From positions 616,541 through 680,540 of the forward strand of contig NZ_MRDM01000010.1 in assembly GCF_002008165.1 (NCBI RefSeq): a DNA stretch of 64,000 nt. The letters are read 5' to 3'. The position numbers were made by a program, and so were the translations under genes. Source of the stretch: Rhizobium laguerreae (GTDB lineage Bacteria; Pseudomonadota; Alphaproteobacteria; Rhizobiales; Rhizobiaceae). Below the pieces are notes generated by a model, which was given only the letters and a program-made list of their open reading frames with translations, was not told where the DNA came from and did not search any database. Below, one piece after another: positions 44,886 through 53,237 of the stretch (within the stretch, counting starts at the first letter, position 1; each line of letters opens with the position of its first letter).

Positions 44886-45049
44886 ATTTGTTGTCTAAAC
44901 ATGCAAATCGTTGATCTATCCCATTGATTTTTGCAGAAACTAATTTCCGGCGGAGGGTGCGATGCAAATCGCAAGAAGTGTAATATATTGCATTGCAAGG
45001 TAATTTCGCAAAGCAGCACAAAAATTGCCGTTAAAATTATTTGTTGTCT
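44886..45049. promoter_or_regulatory. Divergent polyol promoter region with direct repeats
   Basis: The AT-rich gap 44812-45109 separates the leftward transporter operon from the rightward catabolic operon. It contains two identical 11-base words, ATTTGTTGTCT, at 44886-44896 and 45039-45049, in the same orientation and about 150 bases apart, one near each start. They are candidate operators for the ROK regulator encoded at 46057. Confidence 0.5.
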
Positions 45050-45109
45050 TGCCAAACTAAATGGCATAGCACTGTCCACAGCCAAAGGCATTTTTTGGAG
45101 GAAAAGGCT

Positions 45110-45994
45110 ATGCGTCGATTGGGTATCCATTCATTTGTATGGACAGGCGGCCAAACGCAGGAAGGGCTGGAGATGGCCCTGAACAAGACGGCCGAACACG
45201 GATATCGCACCATCGAATTTGCCTATCTGCGACCCGAGAAATTCAATCTCGATCGACTTGCAAAGCTTGCGCAGTCGCTTGACGTCGAGATTGGCGTGAC
45301 GATGGGTCTGCCGCTCGACAGGGACGTATCGAGCGAGGACGCTTCTGCCGTGTCTGCCGGCAAGCAGACGCTGGCCGACGCCGTTCGTGCGGTCCGTGAT
45401 ATCGGCGGCAACAAGCTGGGTGGAATTCTCTATTCCGCGCACACCAAGTACAATCGCCAGCCGACGAAGAGGGGCTGGGACAACAGCGTCGCCGCGATCG
45501 CCGCGACAGCCGAAGTCGCGAGACAAGCGAACGTCGACCTCGTCTTGGAAATTGTCAACCGGTTCGAGACGAACCTGCTGAATACGGCGGCGCAGGGGCT
45601 GAAGTTCATCGCCGAGACCGGATCGGAGCATGTCCGTCTCCACCTCGACACGTTCCATATGAATATCGAGGAAGCCAATCCGGCCGCGGCGATCCGCCTG
45701 GCCGGCGACAAGATCGGTTACTTCCACATCGGCGAGAGCAACCGCGGTTACCTCGGCGACGGCGTCATCAACTTCGATCTGATCTTCGACGCTCTGCTCG
45801 ACATCGACTACAAGCGCGACATCGTGTTCGAAAGCTTCTCGACGACGGTCGTGGACGAAGGTCTGTCGCTCGCCTGCGCGATCTGGCGCGACACCTGGGA
45901 GGATAATGATCCGCTTGCGGCGCACGCCAAGCGCTACATCGAGCTGAAATATGACGAGGCCAAGCGCCGCCGCGCCACAAACGCGCGGCCCTGA
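45110..45994 (+). CDS. D-tagatose/D-psicose 3-epimerase-like TIM-barrel protein
   Basis: A 294-residue xylose-isomerase-like barrel. The four metal ligands of ketose 3-epimerases are all in place: the Glu of LVLEIVNRFETN, the Asp of LHLDTFHMNIEE, the His of FHIGESNRG and the Glu of IVFESFS. The frame runs to 45041, but ATG 45110 follows TTGGAGGAAAAGG and starts at the conserved RRLGIHSFVW. It leads the rightward operon, divergent from the transporter. It would interconvert ketohexoses at C3 (for example tagatose and sorbose); which one is not determined. Confidence 0.88.
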   Translation: MRRLGIHSFVWTGGQTQEGLEMALNKTAEHGYRTIEFAYLRPEKFNLDRLAKLAQSLDVEIGVTMGLPLDRDVSSEDASAVSAGKQTLADAVRAVRDIGGNKLGGILYSAHTKYNRQPTKRGWDNSVAAIAATAEVARQANVDLVLEIVNRFETNLLNTAAQGLKFIAETGSEHVRLHLDTFHMNIEEANPAAAIRLAGDKIGYFHIGESNRGYLGDGVINFDLIFDALLDIDYKRDIVFESFSTTVVDEGLSLACAIWRDTWEDNDPLAAHAKRYIELKYDEAKRRRATNARP

Positions 45995-46056
45995 TTATCC
46001 CTCTGACAGCCTGTTCCAGTCGTGTAAGGGTTGGGCCGACTGAAGGGAATTGAAAT

Positions 46057-47271
46057 ATGAACGACACCGTCTCCATCGGAAGTTCGCCGCGCAGGATCCG
46101 GCAGAATAATATCGTCGCCGCCTTGCAGACGATCTATGCCCACCGAAGCCTCAGCCGGGCGGATCTCGCCCGGAAGCTCGGGATGAATCGCTCGTCCTCG
46201 GGAGAGATCGTCGCCGAACTCACGGAAGGCGGGTTCGTTCAGGAGTCGGACGAGAGCGGCAAGCAGCGCCTGGAACATTCCCGTGCCGGGCGCCCGGGCA
46301 TCATGCTCGAACTTGTGCCCGATGCCGCATTCTTCGTCGGGATAGAGATTGGCGTCGAGCATATATCGGCTGCAGTTGTCGATCTCTCCGCTGAAGTCCG
46401 GGCATGTCGGAAAATCGCGTTCGACACGCCGTCGTCGACCGTGGAGGAGGCCGTGGCGCAGGGCGTCGAGCTGATCATAGGCGCAATGGCGAAGGGGATG
46501 ATCGGACGGTGCAAGGGTCTCGGCATATCGGCGCCGGCCCACATCCGGCCGGACGGAATCGTCACCCTCGCACCCATCATCGGCTGGCGGGAGGTGTCGT
46601 TGAAGGAGGTTGGGCGGTCTGCTTTCCCGGCCACCGTCCCGATCGCGGTTGAAAACGACGCCAACGCCTTTGCGATCGGCGACAGCTATCGTCACGGCGT
46701 CTCAGGCGTGACCCTGTTCCTGCTGATGGAAACCGGCGTCGGCGGCGGCATCATGATCGATGGCAAACTGTTCCGGGGCGGCCACGGCCTGGCGGGAGAA
46801 ATCGGCCACACTCTGGTGCCGGGAAGCGGCGGTCAGAAGTTTGAGCAGCTGATCGGTCGCGAAGTGCTGATCAGGCAGTATCGCGAGGCTATTGGACGTA
46901 AGCACGTCGATCTGCAGGAGTTCCTTGGCGACGTTCATGATCGCGTCCCGGCCGCGGTCAATATCGCCGAAACCTGGTCGCGCCATCTCGCTTACGCATT
47001 GCTGCAGGCCTGTCGTTTGCTCGACCCCGACAGGATCGTGCTGGGTGGCTCCGTGGCATCCCTCTACCCGATGGTGGCCGCCCGCGTGGCGGTCCACATG
47101 TCGGAGGGCCAGAGTATACCTTTCCCCACGCCTGACATCGTCGTGGACGATGATGCGGAGTTCGGTTCCGCCTTCGGGGCGGCGTGCATGTTGCACCAGC
47201 GCTTTCTGTCATTGGAGAGCGAGGAATTCGGCGGCGAGGACGGTGCGCCGATCCAGTCGGCGACGAGTTGA
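46057..47271 (+). CDS. ROK-family transcriptional regulator
   Basis: A 404-residue protein with an N-terminal winged helix (RSLSRADLARKLGMNRSSSG) and a ROK sugar-kinase-like domain. GLGISAPAHI, AVENDANAFAIG and METGVGGGIMIDG are the sugar-binding and phosphate-binding segments. The zinc motif of ROK proteins (CGCGRxGCLE) is replaced by VPGSGGQKFEQ, with no cysteines, so it is unlikely to be an active kinase. It lies inside the polyol catabolic operon and probably represses both divergent transcripts until a ketose or polyol binds. Confidence 0.88.
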   Translation: MNDTVSIGSSPRRIRQNNIVAALQTIYAHRSLSRADLARKLGMNRSSSGEIVAELTEGGFVQESDESGKQRLEHSRAGRPGIMLELVPDAAFFVGIEIGVEHISAAVVDLSAEVRACRKIAFDTPSSTVEEAVAQGVELIIGAMAKGMIGRCKGLGISAPAHIRPDGIVTLAPIIGWREVSLKEVGRSAFPATVPIAVENDANAFAIGDSYRHGVSGVTLFLLMETGVGGGIMIDGKLFRGGHGLAGEIGHTLVPGSGGQKFEQLIGREVLIRQYREAIGRKHVDLQEFLGDVHDRVPAAVNIAETWSRHLAYALLQACRLLDPDRIVLGGSVASLYPMVAARVAVHMSEGQSIPFPTPDIVVDDDAEFGSAFGAACMLHQRFLSLESEEFGGEDGAPIQSATS

Positions 47272-47301
47272 CGACAAGAACGATCGAAAGCAGGATTGCA
47301 A

Positions 47302-48279
47302 ATGACTTCAGTACTGGCTCCGGACCCGCTTGGTCCCACCGTTTGCGTAGGGGAGATCCTCGTCGAGATCGTCGCCACGACGGTCGGAGACGGGTTTCTC
47401 GAAGCCCAGCCGCTCGTCGGTCCGTTCGCGAGCGGAGCGCCGGCGATCTTCATCTCCCAATGCGGCCGCCTCGGCGGTAAGGCCGCAATGGTCGGCGCCG
47501 TCGGCGATGACGATTTCGGTCGTGTCAATACCGATCGCCTCAAACGCGACGGCGTCGATGTTTCGACGATCTCGATCGATCCGGACTATCCCACGGGAAG
47601 CGCTTTCGTTCGCTACCGCAAGGATGGCTCCCGGGATTTCGTCTACAACATCGCCACATCAGCAGCTGCGCGCTTCGGCTGGTCTCAACCGGTCGGCGAT
47701 CTCATCCATCGGAGCGGGCATCTTCACGTGATGGGTTCCGCGCTGTCGGTCCCCAGTGCGCGTGAGGTGATCGACAAGGCGGTCGACATCGTCAAGGCAC
47801 GCGGGGGAACGCTCTCGGTAGATCCGAACATTCGCAAGGAATTGAAGCTGGATGAGAATACCAAGCGCCGCTTTTCCAAGCTTGTCGCTGCCGCCGATCT
47901 GCTTCTGCCGTCCGGAGAGGAGCTTGAGCGTGCCGCAGGTGTCGAAGGGGAGGCAGACGCGATCCGCCGCTTGTTCGAGGTGGGCGTCAAAGAGATCGTG
48001 CTGAAGCGCGGAGCCGAAGGCGCGACCTATTTCGGCAGAGACGGAGACCGCATCGACGCTCCGGCATTTGTCGTTCAAGAGGTCGACCCCACCGGCGCCG
48101 GCGACTGCTTCGGGGGTGCCTATCTCACCTGCCGGCGGCTCGGAATGTCTCCGCAGCAAGCTCTGACCTATGCCTCCGCCGCCGGCGCCCGCAACGTGAC
48201 GGTCCTCGGTCCGATGGAAGGTGCCGGCACTCAGCAAGAACTCGACGCGTTTATCGCTTCAACGGAAAGGCGCCCGTGA
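47302..48279 (+). CDS. PfkB-family kinase, probable D-tagatose kinase
   Basis: A 325-residue ribokinase-fold sugar kinase. The N-terminal GEILVEIVA and [16 protein letters not shown] (signature 1 region) and the C-terminal [14 protein letters not shown] with the catalytic aspartate are intact. It is followed at once by the GatZ-like gene (start and stop overlap as GTGATG). In Agrobacterium tumefaciens a PfkB kinase paired with a PF08013 protein has been shown to phosphorylate D-tagatose at C6; the same pair here suggests the same reaction. ATG 47302 was chosen over an upstream TTG. Confidence 0.88.
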   Translation: MTSVLAPDPLGPTVCVGEILVEIVATTVGDGFLEAQPLVGPFASGAPAIFISQCGRLGGKAAMVGAVGDDDFGRVNTDRLKRDGVDVSTISIDPDYPTGSAFVRYRKDGSRDFVYNIATSAAARFGWSQPVGDLIHRSGHLHVMGSALSVPSAREVIDKAVDIVKARGGTLSVDPNIRKELKLDENTKRRFSKLVAAADLLLPSGEELERAAGVEGEADAIRRLFEVGVKEIVLKRGAEGATYFGRDGDRIDAPAFVVQEVDPTGAGDCFGGAYLTCRRLGMSPQQALTYASAAGARNVTVLGPMEGAGTQQELDAFIASTERRP

Positions 48280-49556
48280 TGCAGGTGCATCTCAACGAAC
48301 TGGCCAGGCTGAGGATCGAAGGCCACCCCAGAGGCGTGACCTCCGTATGCTCGGCCCATCCCATCGTGCTTCGAGCAGCACTCCGACACGGGCGGCAACA
48401 GGCAAGCACCGTCCTGATCGAAGCGACCTGCAACCAGGTCAACCACCTCGGCGGCTACACCGGGATGACGCCAAGCGACTTCGCGTCCCTCGTCCGCAAA
48501 ATAGCAGTCGAGGAGGGGTGCCCCGAAAATCTGATCGTTCTCGGTGGCGATCACCTCGGCCCCAATCCTTGGCGCGACCGCCCGGCCGAAGAGGCCATGG
48601 CCGAGGCGGAGAAGATGGTTTCCGCCTATGTCGAGGCAGGGTTTCGCAAGCTTCACCTCGACGCCTCGATGGGCTGCAGGGGCGAGCCGGCGGCGCTCGA
48701 CGACGAAACCACCGCCCATCGCGCCGCCCGGCTTGCGGCGGTCGCCGAGGCGTCGGCGAAGAAGAGCGGCGGCGCAATGCCGGTTTATGTCATCGGCACC
48801 GAAGTGCCACCGCCGGGTGGAGCCGACCACGCCCTGACAACGATCGAACCGACGGCGGCCGTAGCGGCGCTGAAGACGATCGGAGTCCACCGCCGGATCT
48901 TTGCGGAGGCCGGACTCGGGCAAGCGTTTGGACGGGCCATCGGTCTGGTCGTTCAGCCGGGCGTCGAGTTCGGCAATCAGAATGTCATCCATTATGATCG
49001 CAGCAAGATAGACGCGCTGAAATCGGTGCTCACCGAGGAGCCGCAGTTCGTCTTCGAGGCGCACTCGACGGATTATCAGGGAACCCGGCCCTTGACCGCG
49101 CTGGTGGAGGACGGCTTTCCCATTTTGAAGGTCGGTCCCGAGCTGACCTTCGTCCTGCGCGAGGCGCTCTACGCACTGGATGCGATCGCCTCTGACCTCT
49201 TGCCCGATTACGGCCAGCGTCCGCTCTATGTGGCGATGGAGGCGCTGATGCTCGATCAGCCGGGCAACTGGAGCCGCCACTACCACGGCACGAACGCCGA
49301 GATGCGCTGGTTGCGGCACTATTCGCTGTCTGACCGCATTCGCTATTATTGGGCGTCGGCTGAAGCCCAAGATGCCGTCCGGCAGCTATGTGAGGCGCTT
49401 CGAGGGCAAATCGTACCGCTGCCCTTGTTTTGGCAGCACATGCCGGCCGCACAGGAATTCGCAGATGCGCCGCTCGATCCGGAACAGGTTTTGATCTGGA
49501 GGGTGACGAAGAGTCTTGCAGACTATCACGCCGCCTGCGGCGTCGGGAATAAATAG
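48279..49556 (+). CDS. GatZ/KbaZ-like protein, probable D-tagatose-6-phosphate 4-epimerase
   Basis: A 425-residue member of PF08013. GVTSVCSAHPIVLRAAL, LIEATCNQVNHLGGYTGMT, LGGDHLGPNPWR and DASMGCRGEP cover the barrel active-site loops, and FEAHSTDYQG with LKVGPELTF the later ones. In enterics GatZ is a helper subunit of tagatose-bisphosphate aldolase, but no GatY aldolase gene is in this operon. The A. tumefaciens relative was shown to epimerise tagatose-6-phosphate to fructose-6-phosphate, which fits the kinase just upstream. The start ATG overlaps the kinase stop. Confidence 0.88.
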   Translation: MQVHLNELARLRIEGHPRGVTSVCSAHPIVLRAALRHGRQQASTVLIEATCNQVNHLGGYTGMTPSDFASLVRKIAVEEGCPENLIVLGGDHLGPNPWRDRPAEEAMAEAEKMVSAYVEAGFRKLHLDASMGCRGEPAALDDETTAHRAARLAAVAEASAKKSGGAMPVYVIGTEVPPPGGADHALTTIEPTAAVAALKTIGVHRRIFAEAGLGQAFGRAIGLVVQPGVEFGNQNVIHYDRSKIDALKSVLTEEPQFVFEAHSTDYQGTRPLTALVEDGFPILKVGPELTFVLREALYALDAIASDLLPDYGQRPLYVAMEALMLDQPGNWSRHYHGTNAEMRWLRHYSLSDRIRYYWASAEAQDAVRQLCEALRGQIVPLPLFWQHMPAAQEFADAPLDPEQVLIWRVTKSLADYHAACGVGNK

Positions 49557-49586
49557 CAATCAGAATCAAGACAGGAGGAAAAATCG

Positions 49587-50312
49587 ATGACGGAATTGAA
49601 TGGGAAGATCGCGGCGGTCACGGGTGCTGCGTCCGGAATAGGGCTCGCTTCGACGGAGGCAATGCTCGCAGCTGGCGCGACGGTCGTGCTGGTGGACCGC
49701 GATGAGAAGGCCCTTGAGACGGTTTGTGCCCGGCTTGGCGAGCGCGCTATTCCGCTGGTGCTCAACTTGCTGGATCCGCACCAGTGCGCGGGATTGCTCG
49801 AGGGCATCCTGTCGAAGACGGGCAAGCTCGATATCCTGCATGCCAATGCAGGCACCTATATCGGCGGCGACCTGATGGAGACCGATCTCGATACCATCGA
49901 TCGGATGCTCAATCTCAACGTCAATGTCGTCATCAAGAACGTTCGAAACGTCATTCCGCACATGATCGAACGCGGCACCGGCGACATTGTCGTCACCAGT
50001 TCCGTCGCCGGACACTCGGCGATTCCATGGGAACCGGTTTATTCGTCGTCGAAATGGGCGATGACGTGTTTTGTCCAGACGATGCGGCGCCAGCTTCTGA
50101 AAAGTGGCATTCGTGTGGGATCGGTTTCTCCAGGGCCGGTGATCAGCGCTTTGCTTGCGGATTGGCCGGAGGAAAACCTTCGCAAGGCCAAGGAGGCCGG
50201 AGCCTTGATCGAGCCCAAGGAAGTCGCCGACGCGATCATCTTCATGCTGACCCGGCCGCGCAACGTCACCATCCGCGATATCGTCGTGCTGCCAAGCGCC
50301 TTTGACATTTGA
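49587..50312 (+). CDS. Polyol 2-dehydrogenase, ribitol 2-dehydrogenase type (SDR)
   Basis: A 241-residue short-chain dehydrogenase. TGAASGIGLAS is the NAD motif, HANAGTYIGGDLMETD and SSVAGHSAIPWEPVYSSSKW hold the structural Asn and the catalytic Ser, Tyr and Lys. The end RNVTIRDIVVLPSAFDI is nearly the same as in Klebsiella ribitol dehydrogenase (RbtD), and DILHANAG instead of NNAG is also shared. It would oxidise a polyol (ribitol or a hexitol such as altritol) at C2. It overlaps or nearly abuts the next SDR gene, so the two are co-translated. Confidence 0.88.
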   Translation: MTELNGKIAAVTGAASGIGLASTEAMLAAGATVVLVDRDEKALETVCARLGERAIPLVLNLLDPHQCAGLLEGILSKTGKLDILHANAGTYIGGDLMETDLDTIDRMLNLNVNVVIKNVRNVIPHMIERGTGDIVVTSSVAGHSAIPWEPVYSSSKWAMTCFVQTMRRQLLKSGIRVGSVSPGPVISALLADWPEENLRKAKEAGALIEPKEVADAIIFMLTRPRNVTIRDIVVLPSAFDI

Positions 50313-50323
50313 GGAGACGTGAG

Positions 50324-51097
50324 ATGAGCTACCAGCAGAAATTTCGCCTCGACGGCGAACGGGCGGTGATCACCGGAGGAGGGCGCGCAATTGGGCTCTG
50401 CTGCGCCGAGGCGCTGGCGGAGGCGGGCGCCGCCGTCGTCGTCATCGAACGCAGCGAGGCCGACGCTGAGCAAGCGCTTGCGCTGCGCGACCGAGGCTAC
50501 GACATCGAAGTCCGGGTCGGCGACGTCACCGACGCGGCCCGAATGGACGCAATCGCAACCGAGCTTGCCGATGGCGGGCGGCCGGCGACCATCCTGGTGA
50601 ACAATGCCGGAATTGGCCAAAGCGGCATCCCGGCGCAGGATCTCACCGACGCCGATTGGCTGCGCATGATGGACGTCAATCTCAACGGCGTCTTCTGGTG
50701 CTCGCGCGCCTTCGGTCGTTCCATGATTTCGATGAAACGCGGCGCCATCGTCAACCTCGGCTCGATGTCGGGGCACATCTGCAACCGGCCCCAGCCTCAG
50801 ACGGCCTATAACGTCTCCAAGGCGGCGGTCCATCACCTCACGCGTTCGTTGGCCGCCGAGTGGGCGCATCACGGCATCAGGGTAAACGCCGTCGCGCCTA
50901 CCTACATCGAAACGCCGATGGTGGTGGCCGTCGAAGCCAATCGGGAGCGTATCCCGCTCTGGCTCGCCGACACGCCGATGGGAAGAATGGGAACGCCGGA
51001 GGAGGTTGCCAGCGCGGTCCTCTTCCTTGCATCAGGCGCCGCCAGCCTCATGACCGGGGCGATCGTCAACGTCGATGCAGGGTTCACCTGCTGGTAG
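50324..51097 (+). CDS. Galactitol 2-dehydrogenase-like SDR
   Basis: A 257-residue short-chain dehydrogenase. FRLDGERAVITGGGRAIGL, LVNNAGIGQSG, VNLGSMSGHICNRPQPQTAY and NVSKAAVHHLTRSLAAEWAH are present, with the Tyr-x3-Lys of TAYNVSK. FWCSRAFGRSMIS and the C-terminal ending AGFTCW resemble the structurally known galactitol dehydrogenase of Rhodobacter, in which the C-terminal tryptophan helps shape the metal site. It would convert galactitol to L-tagatose. GAGGAGAC precedes ATG 50324; the in-frame TTG 50309 is less likely. It ends the polyol operon. Confidence 0.88.
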   Translation: MSYQQKFRLDGERAVITGGGRAIGLCCAEALAEAGAAVVVIERSEADAEQALALRDRGYDIEVRVGDVTDAARMDAIATELADGGRPATILVNNAGIGQSGIPAQDLTDADWLRMMDVNLNGVFWCSRAFGRSMISMKRGAIVNLGSMSGHICNRPQPQTAYNVSKAAVHHLTRSLAAEWAHHGIRVNAVAPTYIETPMVVAVEANRERIPLWLADTPMGRMGTPEEVASAVLFLASGAASLMTGAIVNVDAGFTCW

Positions 51098-51150
51098 TCG
51101 GTCCCGGACGAGGTGCGAGCGGCACCTCGTCCACACCTGGAAACCAAGTA

Positions 51151-51164
51151 TGGAAACGTTACCA
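51151..51164. promoter_or_regulatory. LacI-type operator O1
   Basis: TGGAAACGTTACCA is a near-palindrome centred on AACGTT, with the CG centre typical of LacI/GalR sites. It lies just upstream of the -35 box of the aldolase operon promoter. An exact copy is at 51205. Confidence 0.8.
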
Positions 51165-51171
51165 CATTACC

Positions 51172-51200
51172 TTGACTCGCATTCCTGCTGCGTTTATCCA
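51172..51200 (+). promoter_or_regulatory. Promoter of the aldolase/lyxose-isomerase operon
   Basis: TTGACT at 51172-51177 is separated by 17 bases from TATCCA at 51195-51200. It lies between the two identical operators, and transcription would start about 51207, inside the second operator. This is a classical negatively controlled promoter. Confidence 0.7.
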
Positions 51201-51204
51201 AATG

Positions 51205-51218
51205 TGGAAACGTTACCA
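51205..51218. promoter_or_regulatory. LacI-type operator O2
   Basis: TGGAAACGTTACCA is identical to O1 and starts 54 bases after it, covering the expected transcription start and lying 17 bases before the aldolase start codon. Two sites 54 bases apart could allow looping by a tetrameric or paired repressor, probably the LacI protein at 56999-58024. Confidence 0.8.
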
Positions 51219-51235
51219 TATTGGGAGGAAGTTTG

Positions 51236-52060
51236 ATGAAATCCGCGCGATTGAACCGACTTTTCGGCGTGTCTGGAAATTGTTTTGACGTTGCTATCGA
51301 TCACGGCATGTTCAATGAACGAACCTTCCTTTCCGGCATCGAGAACATGAAGACGGCGATCGAGGTGATCGCGGATGCGGCGCCGGATGCCATTCAGCTT
51401 CCGCCGGGGACGGCACCCCTTCTGCAGGCTATTCCCGGCAAACATCGCCCGGCACTGGTGCTGCGCACCGACATCGCCAACATCTATGGCAATCCTCTGC
51501 CGTCTCAGCTGTTTTCCGAAATGATCGACAGGGCGGTGGAACAGGGCGTTGCGTTGGATGCCGCCTGTGTCGTCGTCAATCTTTTGATGCTGCCGGACCA
51601 GCCGGAAGTCTACCGCGCCTGCGTGCGCAATGTGAACAGCCTGAAACGCGAATGCGAGATCTACGGCATGCCGCTGATGGTCGAGCCGCTCGTCATGCAG
51701 GACAATTCCAAGGGCGCCTATATGGTCGACGGCGCGATCGACAAGATCCTGCCGCTTGTGCGCCAGGCGGCCGAACTCGGCGCCGATATCATCAAGGCCG
51801 ACCCCTGCGACAATGTCGAGGAATATCACCGCGTGGTCGAAATCGCCCAAGGCCTGCCGGTGCTCGTGCGCGGCGGCGGCCGCGTTTCGGATCAGGAAAT
51901 CCTGGTCCGCACCAAGCAGTTGATGGAGCAGGGCGCCCGTGGCATCGTCTATGGCCGCAACGTCATCCAACATCATAATCCCGGCGGCATGACGCGGGCC
52001 TTGATGGCGATTGTCCATGACAAGGCTTCCGTCGAGCAAGCCTCGCTGCATATTGGCTGA
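51236..52060 (+). CDS. Class I aldolase of the DeoC/FbaB/LsrF family
   Basis: A 274-residue TIM-barrel aldolase. DVAIDHGMFNE is the N-terminal family mark, and GADIIKADPCDN contains the probable Schiff-base lysine. VRGGGRVSDQEILVRTKQLM and GARGIVYGRNVIQH bind phosphate, as in FbaB and LsrF. It probably cleaves a ketose-1-phosphate or a related sugar phosphate made by the PfkB kinase of the same operon. TTGGGAGGAAG precedes ATG 51236. It is the first gene after the operator-flanked promoter. Confidence 0.87.
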   Translation: MKSARLNRLFGVSGNCFDVAIDHGMFNERTFLSGIENMKTAIEVIADAAPDAIQLPPGTAPLLQAIPGKHRPALVLRTDIANIYGNPLPSQLFSEMIDRAVEQGVALDAACVVVNLLMLPDQPEVYRACVRNVNSLKRECEIYGMPLMVEPLVMQDNSKGAYMVDGAIDKILPLVRQAAELGADIIKADPCDNVEEYHRVVEIAQGLPVLVRGGGRVSDQEILVRTKQLMEQGARGIVYGRNVIQHHNPGGMTRALMAIVHDKASVEQASLHIG

Positions 52061-52082
52061 CGAGCGTCTGGGAGGACATGTC

Positions 52083-53237
52083 ATGACGAATATATTCCGC
52101 TTCGGCGTCATCGGCTGCGGTCTGATGGGGCGCGAGTTCGCGAGCGCTGCGGCGCGCTGGCTGCATCTGGCCGATGTGAAGGCGCGACCGGAAATCGTCG
52201 CCGTCTGTGATACCAACGCGACGCTGCTCGACTGGTTCAGGGATCATGTGCCGACTGTTCGCCAGTTCACCGCCGATTATAAGGAGCTTCTGGCCAATTC
52301 CGAGGTCGATGCGGTCTATTGTGCTGTCCCGCATGTGCTGCACCAGCAATTCTACGTCGACATTCTGAAGGCCGGAAAGCATCTTCTCGGCGAAAAGCCC
52401 TTCGGCATGGACGCCGCTCAGAACCGGGAAATCATGGCGGTTCTCGCCGAGCATCCTGAACTCCTGGTCCGCTGCTCTTCGGAAATGCCTTTCTTCCCCG
52501 GCGCACAGAAGGTCATCGCGCTCGCAAAAAGCGGCGAGATGGGGGATATAATCGAAGTCGAGGGGGGTTTCCTGCACTCTTCGGATATCGACCGGCAGAA
52601 GCCGATCAACTGGAAGCGCATGGCCGAGGTCAATGGCGATTATGGCTGCATGGGCGATCTCGGCATGCATGTGCTGCACGTGCCGCTGCGTCTCGGCTGG
52701 CGCCCCACGACCCTGCATGCGCAATTGGTCAAGAAGGTCACTGAACGTCCTGACGGCAAGGGCGGCATGCTGCCCTGCACCACCTGGGACAATGCCACGA
52801 TCAGCAGCCGTGTGCGCACCGGGGATCAGGATTTCCCGATGGTGCTGAAAACCTGGCGCATCGCGCCCGGCGAATCTAACACCTGGTACATCCGGGTTCT
52901 CGGCATGAAGAAGAGCGCGTTCTTCAGCACGAAGTCGCCGCGCCAGTGGCAGTGGATGGACTATAATGGCGGTGCCCAGGCCTGGAGCACCGAGGATCTT
53001 GGTTATGGCTCGCTGTTTCCAGCCATAACAGGCAAGATCTTCGAATTCGGTTTTGCCGACGCCATACAGCAGATGTGGGCGGCCTTCGTCGATGAGCTTG
53101 CCGGCGGCAATGCCAACGGTTTCGGCTGCGCGACCCCGGCGGAGGCGCAGGCGCATCATGCGGTCCTGACGGCAGCCCTCAAATCCGGCCGCGAGGACGT
53201 CGTGGTGCCGGTCGACTATGACGGGGCATCCGCCTGA
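52083..53237 (+). CDS. Gfo/Idh/MocA-family oxidoreductase
   Basis: A 384-residue NAD(P)-dependent sugar or polyol dehydrogenase. GVIGCGLMGREFASA is the dinucleotide motif and LLGEKPFGMD holds the conserved Lys. GCMGDLGMHVLHVPLRLGWR carries the histidine of the catalytic region. The C-terminal domain is a large sheet as in the family. GGGAGGACATGTC lies just before the ATG. It is read with the aldolase (22-base gap) and its stop overlaps the isomerase start, so it takes part in the same pathway; the substrate is unknown. Confidence 0.9.
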   Translation: MTNIFRFGVIGCGLMGREFASAAARWLHLADVKARPEIVAVCDTNATLLDWFRDHVPTVRQFTADYKELLANSEVDAVYCAVPHVLHQQFYVDILKAGKHLLGEKPFGMDAAQNREIMAVLAEHPELLVRCSSEMPFFPGAQKVIALAKSGEMGDIIEVEGGFLHSSDIDRQKPINWKRMAEVNGDYGCMGDLGMHVLHVPLRLGWRPTTLHAQLVKKVTERPDGKGGMLPCTTWDNATISSRVRTGDQDFPMVLKTWRIAPGESNTWYIRVLGMKKSAFFSTKSPRQWQWMDYNGGAQAWSTEDLGYGSLFPAITGKIFEFGFADAIQQMWAAFVDELAGGNANGFGCATPAEAQAHHAVLTAALKSGREDVVVPVDYDGASA

